Assembly (NCBI GenBank): GCA_903832665.1
Contig: CAILCG010000007.1
Span: 51,920 to 115,919 of the forward strand
Reading direction: 5' to 3'
Length of the DNA stretch: 64,000 nucleotides
From: an uncultured Methanomicrobiales archaeon
GTDB taxonomy: Archaea; Halobacteriota; Methanomicrobia; Methanomicrobiales; Methanospirillaceae
The notes under the pieces are model-generated. The model did no database searches. It was not told where the DNA came from and saw only the letters and a list, made by a program, of their open reading frames with translations. The position numbers were made by a program, and so were the translations under genes. Below are positions 38,123 to 47,874 of the stretch, piece after piece. Each line of letters starts with the position of its first letter. The stretch's first letter is position 1.

Positions 38123-38695
38123 ATGAAAGTTGTTGCATTTAATGGCAGTGCGCGAAAAGACGGGAACACCGCGATCCTTGTTGAGACCGTTTTTGAAGAA
38201 CTGAAAAGAGCGGGTATCGAAACCGAACTCATCCAGCTTGCGGGGAAAAAAATACGGGGCTGTACTGCCTGCATGAAGTGTTTTGAGAACCAGGACCAGC
38301 GATGTGCCGTAAAGGGGGATGTGCTGAATGACTGCATTGAGAAGATGCTCCAGGCAGATGGCACCATTCTTGCGTCTCCTACCTATTTTTCCGATGTTTC
38401 GTCAGAGATGAAAGCCCTGATTGACCGCGCGGGATTTGTGGCCAAAGCCAACCAGGATATGTTCCGGAGAAAGGTGGGAGCCGGCGTGATCACTGTCCGG
38501 AGAGGTGGGGCGATTCACGCCTTTGATACGCTCAACCATTTCTTTTTTATAAACCAGATGATTGTGCCCGGCTCGTCATACTGGAATATCGGTATCGGTC
38601 TTGCGCCGGGTGATGTGAACGGAGATGACGAAGGTATCATGACCATGAGGACGCTGGGCATCAACATGGCGTGGCTGATGAAGAAACTGGAATAA
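38123..38695 (+). CDS. Iron-sulfur flavoprotein (Isf-like, NADPH-FMN reductase fold)
   Basis: A 190-residue flavodoxin-fold protein. FMN-phosphate loop is FNGSARKDGNTA. The compact cysteine motif C47-x2-C50-x2-C53-x7-C61 (GCTACMKCFENQDQRC) binds a 4Fe-4S cluster, as in methanogen Isf. SPTYFSDVSSEMKALIDR contacts the flavin. Isf-type proteins move electrons from ferredoxin and can reduce oxygen or peroxide. The start is ATG at 38123. It stands alone, converging on the MBL-fold gene. Confidence 0.9.
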   Translation: MKVVAFNGSARKDGNTAILVETVFEELKRAGIETELIQLAGKKIRGCTACMKCFENQDQRCAVKGDVLNDCIEKMLQADGTILASPTYFSDVSSEMKALIDRAGFVAKANQDMFRRKVGAGVITVRRGGAIHAFDTLNHFFFINQMIVPGSSYWNIGIGLAPGDVNGDDEGIMTMRTLGINMAWLMKKLE

Positions 38696-38726
38696 TTTTT
38701 TCTCTGTTTCTGGCTCACTTTTTTCA

Positions 38727-39470
38727 CTATACCTGGATTGATAGTTCATCAGTAGTTACGATCAGGCCCGGCCATTCTTTTTCGTACCGCTGCTTCAGGG
38801 AAAGCCGCTCATCAACCGTCTTGTACACTTCGGCGCCGAAATGCATGAGGGCAAGCCTCCGGGCTTTTGCCTGCCGGGCAATAGCGATCGCGGTATCCGG
38901 GTTAAGGTGGGGCCAGCCGGGACTCTCTTCCCCGGGTTTGAGCCCGCATTCCGTAATGAGGAGATCGGCATTCCGGCCAAGGGTAATCGCATTGTCACAG
39001 GCCCCGGTATCGGTGCAGTAGGTGATCACCTTTCCTTCAAGCTCCAGCCGGTACCCGAAACACGGGGCAGGGTGAATAAGGGGGAGGCACTCGATGGTAA
39101 ATGGCAGTTCGTGCCTGCCTTCATCCAGTTCTATGATATCCGCTTTGTAGGGAAGACCGGAGAACGGCACGGTAAATGGTTCCCGGACAAATGCATTGAG
39201 ATCTTCAACGCTTCCTTTCTGGATGCAGATATGCAGGCCTTTCTTCAACCGGAACTTGACTAAGGTGTGCAGCCCGGCAATATGGTCGATATGAAGATGG
39301 CTGATAAACAGGTATACGGGTTTTTTCTGGGAGATATACCGGTCTGCTTTTGCGATTCCATTCCCCGCATCAAAGATGATATCATACTCTTCTGACTGGA
39401 CAAGGGCCGAGCACGTGTTGCCGGCTGGCGTATCGAACCAGCCATTGGTACCGAGGAAGGTAACCTGCAT
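38727..39470 (-). CDS. MBL-fold metallohydrolase (RNase Z-like)
   Basis: About 247 residues. Motifs: GWFDTPAGNTCSA, DIIFDAGNGI, zinc motif FISHLHIDHIAG (HxHxDH), YCTDTGACD and a C-terminal His in LALMHFGAEV. The order fits RNase Z/ElaC-like or cyclic-phosphodiesterase-like enzymes, but the exosite arm typical of tRNase Z is not evident. The substrate is uncertain. The start MQVTFLGTNG at 39470 matches the family's first strand; an in-frame start at 39497 adds nine residues. Confidence 0.8.
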   Translation of the reverse strand: MQVTFLGTNGWFDTPAGNTCSALVQSEEYDIIFDAGNGIAKADRYISQKKPVYLFISHLHIDHIAGLHTLVKFRLKKGLHICIQKGSVEDLNAFVREPFTVPFSGLPYKADIIELDEGRHELPFTIECLPLIHPAPCFGYRLELEGKVITYCTDTGACDNAITLGRNADLLITECGLKPGEESPGWPHLNPDTAIAIARQAKARRLALMHFGAEVYKTVDERLSLKQRYEKEWPGLIVTTDELSIQV

Positions 39471-39577
39471 ACTGCTGTATTGGTCGTTCAACTGCAAAAT
39501 GGTTTTAGTATACCAGGATCTCTTTTTTATTCCCTTACATCGTTAGTCGATATACGAAAAACGGAGAATTGTGATTT

Positions 39578-40483
39578 ATGAAACAGACATCCCTTGTCAT
39601 TATTGTTGCAGCCCTGCTCCTGTGCTGCATGGTTGTACCGGTAAATGCGGTTTTGCAGGAAGTTACCCTTAAAGGGACGATTGCCACCCTGATGCCGCAG
39701 AAGAATACCATCACCATTGATCACCCCGAGAGTTACGGGTGCTCCTATCCTTCGACCGGTGCACCGATTTGTACGTATACCCCGATAACTGTTGAGGCGC
39801 TCACCGGAACCGTACCGGATGCGTCTGCGTATACGATCTTTAGCAGCGGAGACCCGGTTATTGCGACCAGCGTCGGCGGCGCGGGTGGGAGATGGATCAC
39901 CCTTGCCAAGCTGTTCGGCTCACGTTCAAACGAGCAATTTGTGACCGATCTTGCTGGTGACCTGGGAACGATCCCGACACCCTTCATCGGGGATTATACG
40001 CTGGATACAACCACTGTCCCGGACTGTTCTACCTGCGCGGGGACGACCTGCACAGCAACGTCTGCCAATGTGAAGGTGATGAGCGCAGGAAGGGAAGTCT
40101 CTGCAAAGACCCTGAAACCCGGTGAATCGTTCACGTACAATGGCAGGAACGATGGCTCAAGCATGGCCGTCACCTTTGTAAAAGGACAGGCATCGTCCGC
40201 AACCTGCGCGGATAAAACCGGGACAGACGTTATGAGCGGGCCTCAGGCAATATCTGTCTACATCGTAAAGGTCGTGCCGCCGATCAGCGCCGCACAGACC
40301 AATATCCGTACCGCAACTACTACCCGGCCGGATGAGGCGCTGACACCGCTGGCCCCGGGCACTACGGGTACACCCCTTCCTGCACCATCACCCGTCCCGA
40401 CAACCAAGGCAGGTATGCTGCCGCTTGCAGCTATTGGAGCTGTCGCACTTGCCGGGCTCGTGCTGGTGATGAAAAAGGAATAA
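39578..40483 (+). CDS. Secreted, membrane-anchored protein of unknown function
   Basis: The protein has 301 residues. Signal peptide MKQTSLVIIVAALLLCCMVV, an exported beta-rich domain (about 27-235) with four or more Cys (GCSYPSTGAPICTYTP, CSTCAGTTCTA, ATCADKTG), a Thr/Pro stalk (about 245-275) and a C-terminal membrane anchor (LPLAAIGAVALAGLVLVMKKE). I do not recognise the domain. It is followed by a T-tract (40487-40494) that probably ends its transcript, then by another secreted-protein gene. Confidence 0.75.
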   Translation: MKQTSLVIIVAALLLCCMVVPVNAVLQEVTLKGTIATLMPQKNTITIDHPESYGCSYPSTGAPICTYTPITVEALTGTVPDASAYTIFSSGDPVIATSVGGAGGRWITLAKLFGSRSNEQFVTDLAGDLGTIPTPFIGDYTLDTTTVPDCSTCAGTTCTATSANVKVMSAGREVSAKTLKPGESFTYNGRNDGSSMAVTFVKGQASSATCADKTGTDVMSGPQAISVYIVKVVPPISAAQTNIRTATTTRPDEALTPLAPGTTGTPLPAPSPVPTTKAGMLPLAAIGAVALAGLVLVMKKE

Positions 40484-40590
40484 CATTTTTTTTAATGCCG
40501 GGATCACGTTTCGGTACAATCCGAAAAATTATGAGTGATCCTGCAAATGTATCCTGTATGGGAACCATCTCCGCCATGCCATTAAACCTG

Positions 40591-41126
40591 ATGAGGCGGA
40601 CCTCCACGCCGGATCGTACAAATTTGTCTCCGGTGAGTATCCAGCCGCTATCGTTATTGGTTAGGATACTTGTTTCTGCGCTGGTCGGTATTGCCCTGTT
40701 GAGCGGAGGTGTTCTTGCTCACCCCCCGTCCGATGTGGTGGTGACCTACGATCAAAATTCCGGAGATCTCATCGTTGCCATCTCTCACAATGTTGACGAT
40801 CCCACTACCCATTATGTGAAGAAAGTGACCGTAACGCAGGGAGGGACCGTTCTTATCGAAAAGTCGTATACAAGCCAACCGGATAAGGTCTCGTTTACCT
40901 ACCATTACAGTCTGCCGCAGCTTGACAGGAACAAAGGTGATGTGATGGTGAATGCGCAGTGCAATATGGTTGGTTCCCGTTCTGAACCCTCACTTTGGGT
41001 ACGGCGTCTGGTTCCGGTGCTCCGGAAAAAACTATTCCAGCAGCACTGGCAACGACAAAATCCCCTCTTGATTCATGTATCGTGCTTGTGGCGATCGGTT
41101 TTGTTGCCCGGGGGATCCTGAAATAA
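40591..41126 (+). pseudogene. Secreted membrane-anchored protein, frameshifted near its C-terminus
   Basis: A signal sequence (VRILVSALVGIALLSGGVLAH) precedes a compact beta domain: HPPSDVVVTYDQNSGDLIVAIS, DPTTHYVKKVTVTQGG, SQPDKVSFTYHYSLPQ, VNAQCNMVGSRS. After SRS the frame changes. Adding one base at about 40984 gives SGTLTLGTASGSGAPEKTIP and a normal membrane anchor SCIVLVAIGFVARGILK ending at the TAA at 41124-41126. In the present frame the protein would lose its anchor. The exact start is unclear, with several in-frame ATGs between 40495 and 40591. I recognise no named family. Confidence 0.7.
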
Positions 41127-41246
41127 CCCAAAAATATCCAAAGGATCTGAACTGTTTTTTCTCCCCGGTTTCTTCGGAACAACCAGTCCAATCACAACCT
41201 TATCATAGATCCGCCCCGAACCGGAATGCATACAAGTCGGTGTCCT

Positions 41247-42086
41247 ATGGTACGGGTAGGTGTTCATGTTTCGATCGCAGGCTCGCTCGATCTGGCGGTG
41301 GACCGGGCAAAGGATGCGGGTTGCGATGTCTTCCAGCAGTTCTCAAGGAACCCCCGGGGCTGGGGATTCAAACCCCTCTCGGAAGATGACTGCGCAGCGT
41401 ACAAAGCAAAGATCAAGGCGACCGGGATAATCCCTGTCGATCACATGCCCTATCTCCCCAACCTCGCATCACCGAAGCCGGAGATCTATGAGAAATCTGT
41501 ACCTGCACTTGCGGCAGAACTCGACCGCTGCGGGAAGCTGGGTATTCCGTATCTCGTTACGCATCTCGGCCATCACCTGGGTGATGGTATCGCCGGCGGT
41601 CGTGCCCGGGTGATCAAGGCGATCAACACAGCCCTTGATAGTTCCGACAATTCAGTGATGCTGCTCCTTGAGAATACAGCGGGTGAGAAGAACAGCGCGG
41701 GGAGTAGTTTCGAACATATCCGTGGGATCATGGAGGGGATCGATTCAAAGAACCGCGTGGGTATCTGTTTTGATACCTGCCATGCGTTTGCTGCCGGCTA
41801 TGAGTTGAGGACCGACGAGGGAATTGAAGAAACGCTTGCACAGTTCGATGAACAACTGGGCATAGATAATCTCAAAGTTGTCCACCTGAATGATACGAAA
41901 GGTGACCGGAACAACGGTCTTGACCGTCACGAACACATAGGTATGGGTTTTATCGGGGAGGATGGTTTTCGTCGCATCCTTCATCATCCTGCTTTCAGGG
42001 ATCTCCCCCTCATCTGCGAGACTCCGATCGATGACCGGAGGGATGATCGCGGGAATATAGCCAAGGTGCGGGAACTGGCCCGCTGA
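41247..42086 (+). CDS. nfo: Endonuclease IV (AP endonuclease)
   Basis: A 279-residue TIM-barrel nuclease with the zinc-site motifs in order: VGVHVSIAGS, LVTHLGHHLGDG, LLLENTAGEKNSAGSSFEHI, GICFDTCHAFAAGYEL, VVHLNDTKGDRNNGLDRHEHIGMG and ICETPIDD. It cuts DNA at abasic sites in base-excision repair. The OGG1-type glycosylase at 58.7-59.5 kb could supply its substrate. The start at ATG 41247 (MVRVGVHVS) matches family length. The frame is intact. Confidence 0.96.
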   Translation: MVRVGVHVSIAGSLDLAVDRAKDAGCDVFQQFSRNPRGWGFKPLSEDDCAAYKAKIKATGIIPVDHMPYLPNLASPKPEIYEKSVPALAAELDRCGKLGIPYLVTHLGHHLGDGIAGGRARVIKAINTALDSSDNSVMLLLENTAGEKNSAGSSFEHIRGIMEGIDSKNRVGICFDTCHAFAAGYELRTDEGIEETLAQFDEQLGIDNLKVVHLNDTKGDRNNGLDRHEHIGMGFIGEDGFRRILHHPAFRDLPLICETPIDDRRDDRGNIAKVRELAR

Positions 42087-42132
42087 ATCCCCGATACCTT
42101 TTTTCCCCTCCGGTAACCATGCTCATACAAGC

Positions 42133-43155
42133 ATGGCCCGGAGATTTTGTTCCCAGTGCGGTGCAGCACAGAAATTTTTGGTTCAGAAGTTCTGCACATC
42201 CTGCGGGGCGCCATTTCCGGATACTGCTGCTCCTTCAGGTGTTTTCTCTGGCCCGGGTGGGCGCGTATGGGCAATGGGGATCGCAGCGATTCTCATCATA
42301 AGTATCGTGACCGTGTTGCTTCTCCCTCGCATTGTTCCTGTGATCACGACACCATCGGCCGGTGTGGCTGATGCCGGTAATTGTCTCTCCCTTCAGCAAT
42401 CTCCATCCGACACGCTTCCGAACGGTGTGACAACGGTCATGCCGATAGTTACTCCTGCCATTGCCGTTTCCCAAAATGCTACTCTCACCCCGGGAGCTAC
42501 GGTTTCGCCCCCACTGGTGACGACGTTCGCCCAGAGGACTGCATCTATCCCCACGACCATTGTGCCAACAATGACTCCTGTACCTCAACCAGTCACGGTC
42601 ATTACTCTGGCGGTAACCCTGGTGCCGCAGCAGCCCCCTTCAGGTTCGTACGTCAGCACTACTACCGGTGCATTGTATCTCGATCACCTGGCACTGGAGG
42701 GCAAAGTGCATGAGCTCATCAATGCCCAGCGACAAAAAAACGGGCTTTCTCCTCTTTCGTATGACCCGTTCCTTGCAGACATTGCCCGGGGGCACAGCTG
42801 GGACATGGTTACCCGCAATTTCTTTGAACATGTAAACCCGGATGGGAAAAATCCCCGGGATCGGGGAGATGCTGCCGGGTACCCCTGCATCAGGGACATG
42901 GGCTCGTATACCTATGAAGGGATCGCCGAGAACCTTTTCGAAGGATACCGGTACAGTTCCTATACTACCACCAATGGAGTAATCATGTCGCAAAACTGGA
43001 GTTCTGCCGAAGAAATAGCAGAACGGACGGTCAACGGGTGGATGAACAGTCCCGGCCACCGGGCAAATATCCTGACGGAACACTTCATCCTGGAAGGAAT
43101 CGGGGTCGCGTTCTCTCCGGATGACCGGATTTTTATTTCTGATAATTTCTGTTGA
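42133..43155 (+). CDS. Zinc ribbon - transmembrane - Thr/Pro stalk - CAP-domain protein
   Basis: The protein has 340 residues. The cytoplasmic N-terminal zinc ribbon is FCSQCGAAQKFLVQKFCTSCG (two CxxC), then a membrane helix (about 46-66), a long Thr/Pro-rich exported stalk (about 75-175) and a CAP/SCP-PR1 domain (about 185-340; LEGKVHELINAQRQKNGL, DIARGHSWDMVTRNFFEHVNPDG, WMNSPGHRANILTEHF, GIGVAFSPDDRIFIS). The putative His/Glu site (HSWDM, HVNPDG, GHRANIL) is present. CAP proteins outside eukaryotes are poorly understood and may be surface proteases or lipid binders. Confidence 0.85.
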   Translation: MARRFCSQCGAAQKFLVQKFCTSCGAPFPDTAAPSGVFSGPGGRVWAMGIAAILIISIVTVLLLPRIVPVITTPSAGVADAGNCLSLQQSPSDTLPNGVTTVMPIVTPAIAVSQNATLTPGATVSPPLVTTFAQRTASIPTTIVPTMTPVPQPVTVITLAVTLVPQQPPSGSYVSTTTGALYLDHLALEGKVHELINAQRQKNGLSPLSYDPFLADIARGHSWDMVTRNFFEHVNPDGKNPRDRGDAAGYPCIRDMGSYTYEGIAENLFEGYRYSSYTTTNGVIMSQNWSSAEEIAERTVNGWMNSPGHRANILTEHFILEGIGVAFSPDDRIFISDNFC

Positions 43156-43201
43156 CCTGAAAGATGCATGAAATACTTGCAATAATTTTTTACCAGCGTT
43201 C

Positions 43202-43405
43202 TTACCGTAATCTGTTGTTTCGGTAGTGTGAAATCTCGACCGGCTGCTCATAGTAGTCCGGAGAGAAGGCACGCTCCTGCACATCCCCCACCTCATCCTC
43301 CAGTTTTTTTGTCAGCGTGAGACATTCTTCTCCCTTCACTCCATTGACATGAATCAGTACCCTGCCTTCGTTGTCAATCGTAATTTCCAGTTCCTGCATG
43401 GTCAT
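43202..43405 (-). CDS. DUF2997 small protein, last gene of the DUF1257/AAA operon
   Basis: A 67-residue protein: ELEITIDNEGRVLIHVNGVKGEECLTLTKKLEDEVGDV, then RAFSPDYYEQ. This matches DUF2997, whose members have the pattern IxIxxxGxVxIxxxGxxGxxCxxxTxxLE. The ATG at 43405 is preceded by GGAGG and lies 14 bp after the Hsp70-like gene. From memory, DUF2997 often neighbours DUF1257 genes in cyanobacteria and other bacteria; both are present in this operon. The conserved single Cys may be a modification or cluster site. The function is unknown. Confidence 0.8.
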   Translation of the reverse strand: MTMQELEITIDNEGRVLIHVNGVKGEECLTLTKKLEDEVGDVQERAFSPDYYEQPVEISHYRNNRLR

Positions 43406-43419
43406 TTTTTTGTCCTCCG

Positions 43420-45039
43420 TTAATTCAGCCTGAATAGTTGTGTATCCCGTTTGACGAGGATACCGGACAGCAGATCCCTTGCGGTAAGGCACAGGTAGCC
43501 CTGCCTGTCGAGAGAAAAAGTGAGTTCAAAACGGGGTTCACCTTTTTTTGCCGGTGGGGATGCATGGAGCAGGACTGGCGTCGGCCCATTCATGAGGACC
43601 GGACACATCTCTGCCACTATTCCCTGGGCCGGTTCGGCAATCTGTACCTCTCCTTTCTTGTTTGAGATCAGTTCTATGTGCCCGTGATGGTTCTGATTCA
43701 GGGTACCGATCTCACAGAGGGGAATTCCCAGATATTCCTGTCCGTCGTAGGCCCCGCTGATAACTATTCGTGCGACCTGACCGGCGCTGGGATATCGTGT
43801 CCCGTTTCTTACGATAAACCGGTACCGGTATTCCTGGGCACCCGGATCCCAGTGACGTATCGCGTAATCGTTCCTGATCCGGTCGGGCTCAAGGGTTTCA
43901 GGATCGGCCATCGCTGCACCACGGGCAATCGCATCAACGGGATGATTGCAGTGAACCTTTGAGCCCCATCGCGCTATGAGTGCCTCCTGGACGCACGGAA
44001 TTGCACTGCATTCTCCCACCATAACCAGGGCCTCAATCTTTCGTTCTGCATCCCGGATGCCTGCCCCGGATAATGCCCGGTCCAGCGCCTGGTTGACTGC
44101 GGTAAACACTCCCCGTTCTTCAAAGTTCCGGCAGATATCGTCTCTCGTCACTTTCGCCGTTACCGAAAAACCTGAACCGGTATCCGTTACGGAGACCACC
44201 GCTTCCGAGTTTAGATTCAGTGCCTCTCGTGCCCTCCCGACGTCATTTGTCAGGCCGGGAAGAAGCCGGGCTACCCGGGGATCAGATTCGTGCAAACGGT
44301 TTCGGCTCAGAAGATCCTTCACCATCCAAGTATCGATCAATGATCCTCCCCTCTCATCGTGCGCTGTGCCGAGCACCCGCGAAAAGAGTCCTCCGGTTTC
44401 AGGGGAGATCTCATGAGGGGTGGCAAGAGTGATGTCGAGTCAGTACTGATGGAAGTCAAAAAGAATGAAGAGCGATCCGGGTGATATGGTCAGGCCGTAT
44501 CCTTTCACCGCTGCGCAAGGTTCATCGATCAAGAATGGAACCCTGAACCCTTCTTTTGCTGCTACATCCCGGAGCCATACAGAATACTGGCGGGGAGAAT
44601 TAACCGGCACTGAGAAGACAACTTCCCTCACGTCAGTTCCGTTATGGGATATGTGGTTGAGAAGTGCACTGAGAAAATCCGATCCTGCGTTCATATACCC
44701 GGTTGTAAGTCCACCTCCCCGGGGAACCTGGACGGTGCTCCCTTCAAGAATATAATGGCGCAACCCCCGCACCGCTGTTGTCGTATTCATGCGTTCCGTC
44801 AGATCTGCCTTCCCGATAGACCACGTGCCATCTTCATTGTACCGGATTTGAGAGGGAAGACGGGAAACATAGTGTTCCAGCTCAGCAACGGGAAATGGTC
44901 GGGATAAGGTTGCGAAATCATAGACCCGGGTGATGTCGCGTTCATCCCGTACGGTGACAACAGTAAATCCTGTGCCAAAATCCACACCTAGTCGATTACT
45001 GCCGGTTTCTGATGGAGAGTTTTTCTGCATCACGGTCAC
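43420..45039 (-). pseudogene. Hsp70/DnaK-like ATPase with an in-frame TGA in the phosphate-2 loop
   Basis: The N-terminal half shows the actin/Hsp70 phosphate-1 motif LGVDFGTGFTVVTV, then VVFSVPVNSPRQYSVWLRDVAAKEGF and LIDEPCAAVKGYGL. The C-terminal half continues in the same frame: GGLFSRVLGTAHDERGGSLID, ALVMVGECSAIPCVQEAL (adenosine motif) and a beta domain. Between them, where Hsp70s have DxGGGTxD, the sequence reads DFHQY-stop-LDIT, with TGA at 44440-44442. The loop is altered over four codons, not only at the stop. Start overlaps the WD40 gene's stop by 4 bp. The total would be about 539 residues. Confidence 0.78.
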
Positions 45040-47840
45040 CCGACAATCTGGATATCATACCTTCTCTCCTCATCGGGAGTGGTACAGAACTCGATGGTGC
45101 TGATAAACCTGGCTTTGAGCATATGGTGAAGAAATGTCCACTGGGCCCGGTCATTTGCCCGTGAGGTCCGTTCGTACCCGGCAACGAGCTGGATATCTTC
45201 GGGCACTGTTCCGGAGAGGTGGCGGGTCCAGGATAGGTTCCATTGGCGCACCTGACCATCAAGACCGCTGGTCAAAATCGACTCGCCCCCGGGGAGAACG
45301 ATGATGCCTGTCACTTCAGCATTGTGGGCTGGAATGGACTTTAGCAGGTTCCTTCCAGCGCAGGAGTAGACCAGAACAGATCCTGTGTCGAGACAGGCGA
45401 CCAATATCCGCCCTTCGCTTGCAAACGCAAGTGAGGTGATCTTTCCCGGAAGTGAGGGAATTGCGGGTGCGGGGATGCCTTCAGGCAGATAACAGAAATA
45501 GATCATTGCGTCTGTTCCCCCGTAAGCAAGCAAAGATCCATCGGGAGAAAATGCCAGTGCGCTCACTTCGCTGCGTGAATCTTCCCGCACTGAAATACAC
45601 TGGCTGTCATTCAGGGTCCAGAGCCTGACCTTCCGGTCATTGCTGCCGGTAGCGAGCAGGAAATGTTCCGGGGCAATGGCGAGTGCGGTGATCGTACTGG
45701 AATGCCCTTTAAGTGTTCGGGCCAGTTTTCCGCCCGGAATCTCCCAGAGTCGTACGATCCCGTCCCAGCCTCCGGAGATCAATCTTTTTCCATCCGGTGA
45801 AAATGCGAGGCGTTGCTGAGTTGTGGTAAGCCCTTTGATCCCGGTTACCAGCCCGCCGGTTTCAACATTCCATAGTCGCAGGTTAGAATCCCCTCCCGCG
45901 CAGGCTATCATGGTACCTTCCGGGTTGATGGCAATCGCCCGCACATTGCTGGTGTACATATCCAACGTCCGGTCGGATGTTCCCGTGTTGCAGGGAATCT
46001 GCCTGACCGTCCCATCACTATACCCTGCATAAATCTTCGATACATCCGGGGTGGCGGCCATCCCGGTAACCCCTCCCGCAGGATGGTGGAGTGTACGAAT
46101 CAGTTCTCCCGAAGTTGGATTCCAGATTTTCAATGTGCCGTCCCTGCTACTGGTAGCAACAATTTCTGCACCGGCCGAGAGGACAATTGACGTGATTGCC
46201 TGCTGGTGTGCTTTCCACTCGCGGAGGATTTCTCCCCCGCTTAATGAATATATACGGAGCGTGCCGTCAATACACCCGGCAATCAGTAACCTGCCGTCTG
46301 GAGATGCCGCACATGCAGAAAGCGGGCGATTGTAGAGATGAATCACGGCAAGAGGATCTGTTTTTCCCGCCTGCCAGAGCCGGAGCATCCGGTCATCGCC
46401 AGCAATTGCAAATGAACCCCCGTCGTTTGTAATGGCACAGCAACGCAGCAGGCCTGCATTGCCGGTGTAAACCCTCGAGCGTTTCCCGGTTGAGATTTTC
46501 CATCTCGCGGGCAGGTTCCGTTGGTAAATAACGAGACATTCATCGCCCCCTTCAGAAAAAGAGATTGAGGAGACTGGATCTCCCAGGCCTTCCAGCGTCC
46601 GCAGGTAATGTTTTCCTTTCAGATCCCAGCATCCAACGGACCCGTCAGCATGTCCCACGGCACAGAACTGGTTGTCATGAGACTGGGAACAGCAGGTTAC
46701 TGATGCTTTATCCCCCCCGGAAATAAGCTGTGTCTTCCCATCAGTTATGTTCACGATGTGGATTTGTCCTTCGTCGCCGGGGATCATCACCTTCTTCCCA
46801 TCATATGAACAGGAAAACGGTACTGGTGTCCCGATTGTTCCGACGGACCATTGCAGAGTACCTTCAACAGTATCACGGCACTGAAGCGTTCCGCTGGTTT
46901 CCTTAAAAATCAGGCGGGTGGTATCGGGAGAAATAGCAAGACCGCTGATGGAACCCGGCCCAGGATAGATCTGGAAAACGAGCATTGCGTTCCGGGTATT
47001 CCAGAGGCAGATGGTCCCATCGGAACATCCGGCCGCCAGCAGGGATCCATCGCCAGAAATGGCCAGACGCTGGGGTTGTCTTTCCGTAGTAAGATGTGCC
47101 CTGACAAGGAGATTTTCCGGAACCGGACACGTCCACCTGTCTGGTATGATACGGATAATCTCCTCCCAGAGTGTCCGTTCGTCTCCTTCAGGTGCCCACC
47201 CTGCTTTTTCCATCGCTGTCAGAGCATGAATTGCCATTGGCAAAGGTGCATGAACAGACAGCTGCCACAATGCTCTCCACTTTTGTTCCTGGATTAAACC
47301 GATGACTACTACCTCCCATTCTTCATCTGACCATCGGGCAGTTTTTGCGGTTTGATCCGTTCCCCTAAGCGCTGCTCCAAGTACCGGACAATGTTTGCTC
47401 ATTTTTGCCGCATACCGGGTGTTGAATCTGACCCGTTCTGTTGCCAGGGCATACCCGGATGCGAGCAATGGGCGGTGGGGGTTATTGTCCAGCCGATCAT
47501 AGTGTTCGTACTGGCCGGTGATGAAGCAGAAGAGTGCCCGGGACACAGGATCCGAGGGCAGGTAATGACACTCATTATTCAGGTTGTTGAGGGCAGCATC
47601 GCTTTGTATCAGAATTTCTGCACAGAATGCATCTATGGCAGGGACTGAGGTAAGGGAGCAGAGGGCCTTCCGGGCAATGTCCTGGACTTTTGCATGAGGA
47701 TATTCGCAAAAAATCCTGGTAAGGGTACGGACAGATTTTACTTCTCCCATTTGTGCACGGTTTGCGAGATCCCTGACCGAACGCTGGTACAGCCAGGGGC
47801 CTATCAGTGGCGCAGAAATGAGGGACTTCATGCCGCTCAC
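45036..47840 (-). CDS. Helical-repeat plus WD40 double-propeller protein
   Basis: The protein has 934 residues. The N-terminal 1-270 is helical and HEAT-like (DLANRAQMGEVKSVRTL, KVQDIARKALCSL). The remainder contains about 15 WD40-type repeats (LAISGDGSLLAAGCSDGTICLW, LAFSPDGKRLISGGWDGIVRLW, LAIAPEHFLLATGSNDRKVRLW among the clearest), enough for two seven-bladed propellers. A C-terminal tail (about 890-934) follows. No signal peptide is present, so it is a cytoplasmic scaffold. It begins 34 bp after the AAA gene and its stop overlaps the Hsp70-like start. It is presumably the binding platform or substrate selector of the operon's machine (inference). Confidence 0.9.
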   Translation of the reverse strand: MSGMKSLISAPLIGPWLYQRSVRDLANRAQMGEVKSVRTLTRIFCEYPHAKVQDIARKALCSLTSVPAIDAFCAEILIQSDAALNNLNNECHYLPSDPVSRALFCFITGQYEHYDRLDNNPHRPLLASGYALATERVRFNTRYAAKMSKHCPVLGAALRGTDQTAKTARWSDEEWEVVVIGLIQEQKWRALWQLSVHAPLPMAIHALTAMEKAGWAPEGDERTLWEEIIRIIPDRWTCPVPENLLVRAHLTTERQPQRLAISGDGSLLAAGCSDGTICLWNTRNAMLVFQIYPGPGSISGLAISPDTTRLIFKETSGTLQCRDTVEGTLQWSVGTIGTPVPFSCSYDGKKVMIPGDEGQIHIVNITDGKTQLISGGDKASVTCCSQSHDNQFCAVGHADGSVGCWDLKGKHYLRTLEGLGDPVSSISFSEGGDECLVIYQRNLPARWKISTGKRSRVYTGNAGLLRCCAITNDGGSFAIAGDDRMLRLWQAGKTDPLAVIHLYNRPLSACAASPDGRLLIAGCIDGTLRIYSLSGGEILREWKAHQQAITSIVLSAGAEIVATSSRDGTLKIWNPTSGELIRTLHHPAGGVTGMAATPDVSKIYAGYSDGTVRQIPCNTGTSDRTLDMYTSNVRAIAINPEGTMIACAGGDSNLRLWNVETGGLVTGIKGLTTTQQRLAFSPDGKRLISGGWDGIVRLWEIPGGKLARTLKGHSSTITALAIAPEHFLLATGSNDRKVRLWTLNDSQCISVREDSRSEVSALAFSPDGSLLAYGGTDAMIYFCYLPEGIPAPAIPSLPGKITSLAFASEGRILVACLDTGSVLVYSCAGRNLLKSIPAHNAEVTGIIVLPGGESILTSGLDGQVRQWNLSWTRHLSGTVPEDIQLVAGYERTSRANDRAQWTFLHHMLKARFISTIEFCTTPDEERRYDIQIVG

Positions 47841-47874
47841 GGAGAGGTGCTCTCAATGGTCTCGAGTGTGATTG

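Noticed and set aside
44440..44442. TGA as selenocysteine in the Hsp70-like gene
   Set aside because: No known Hsp70 has Sec at this loop, and Sec decoding is not known from Methanomicrobiales; the surrounding codons are also abnormal.
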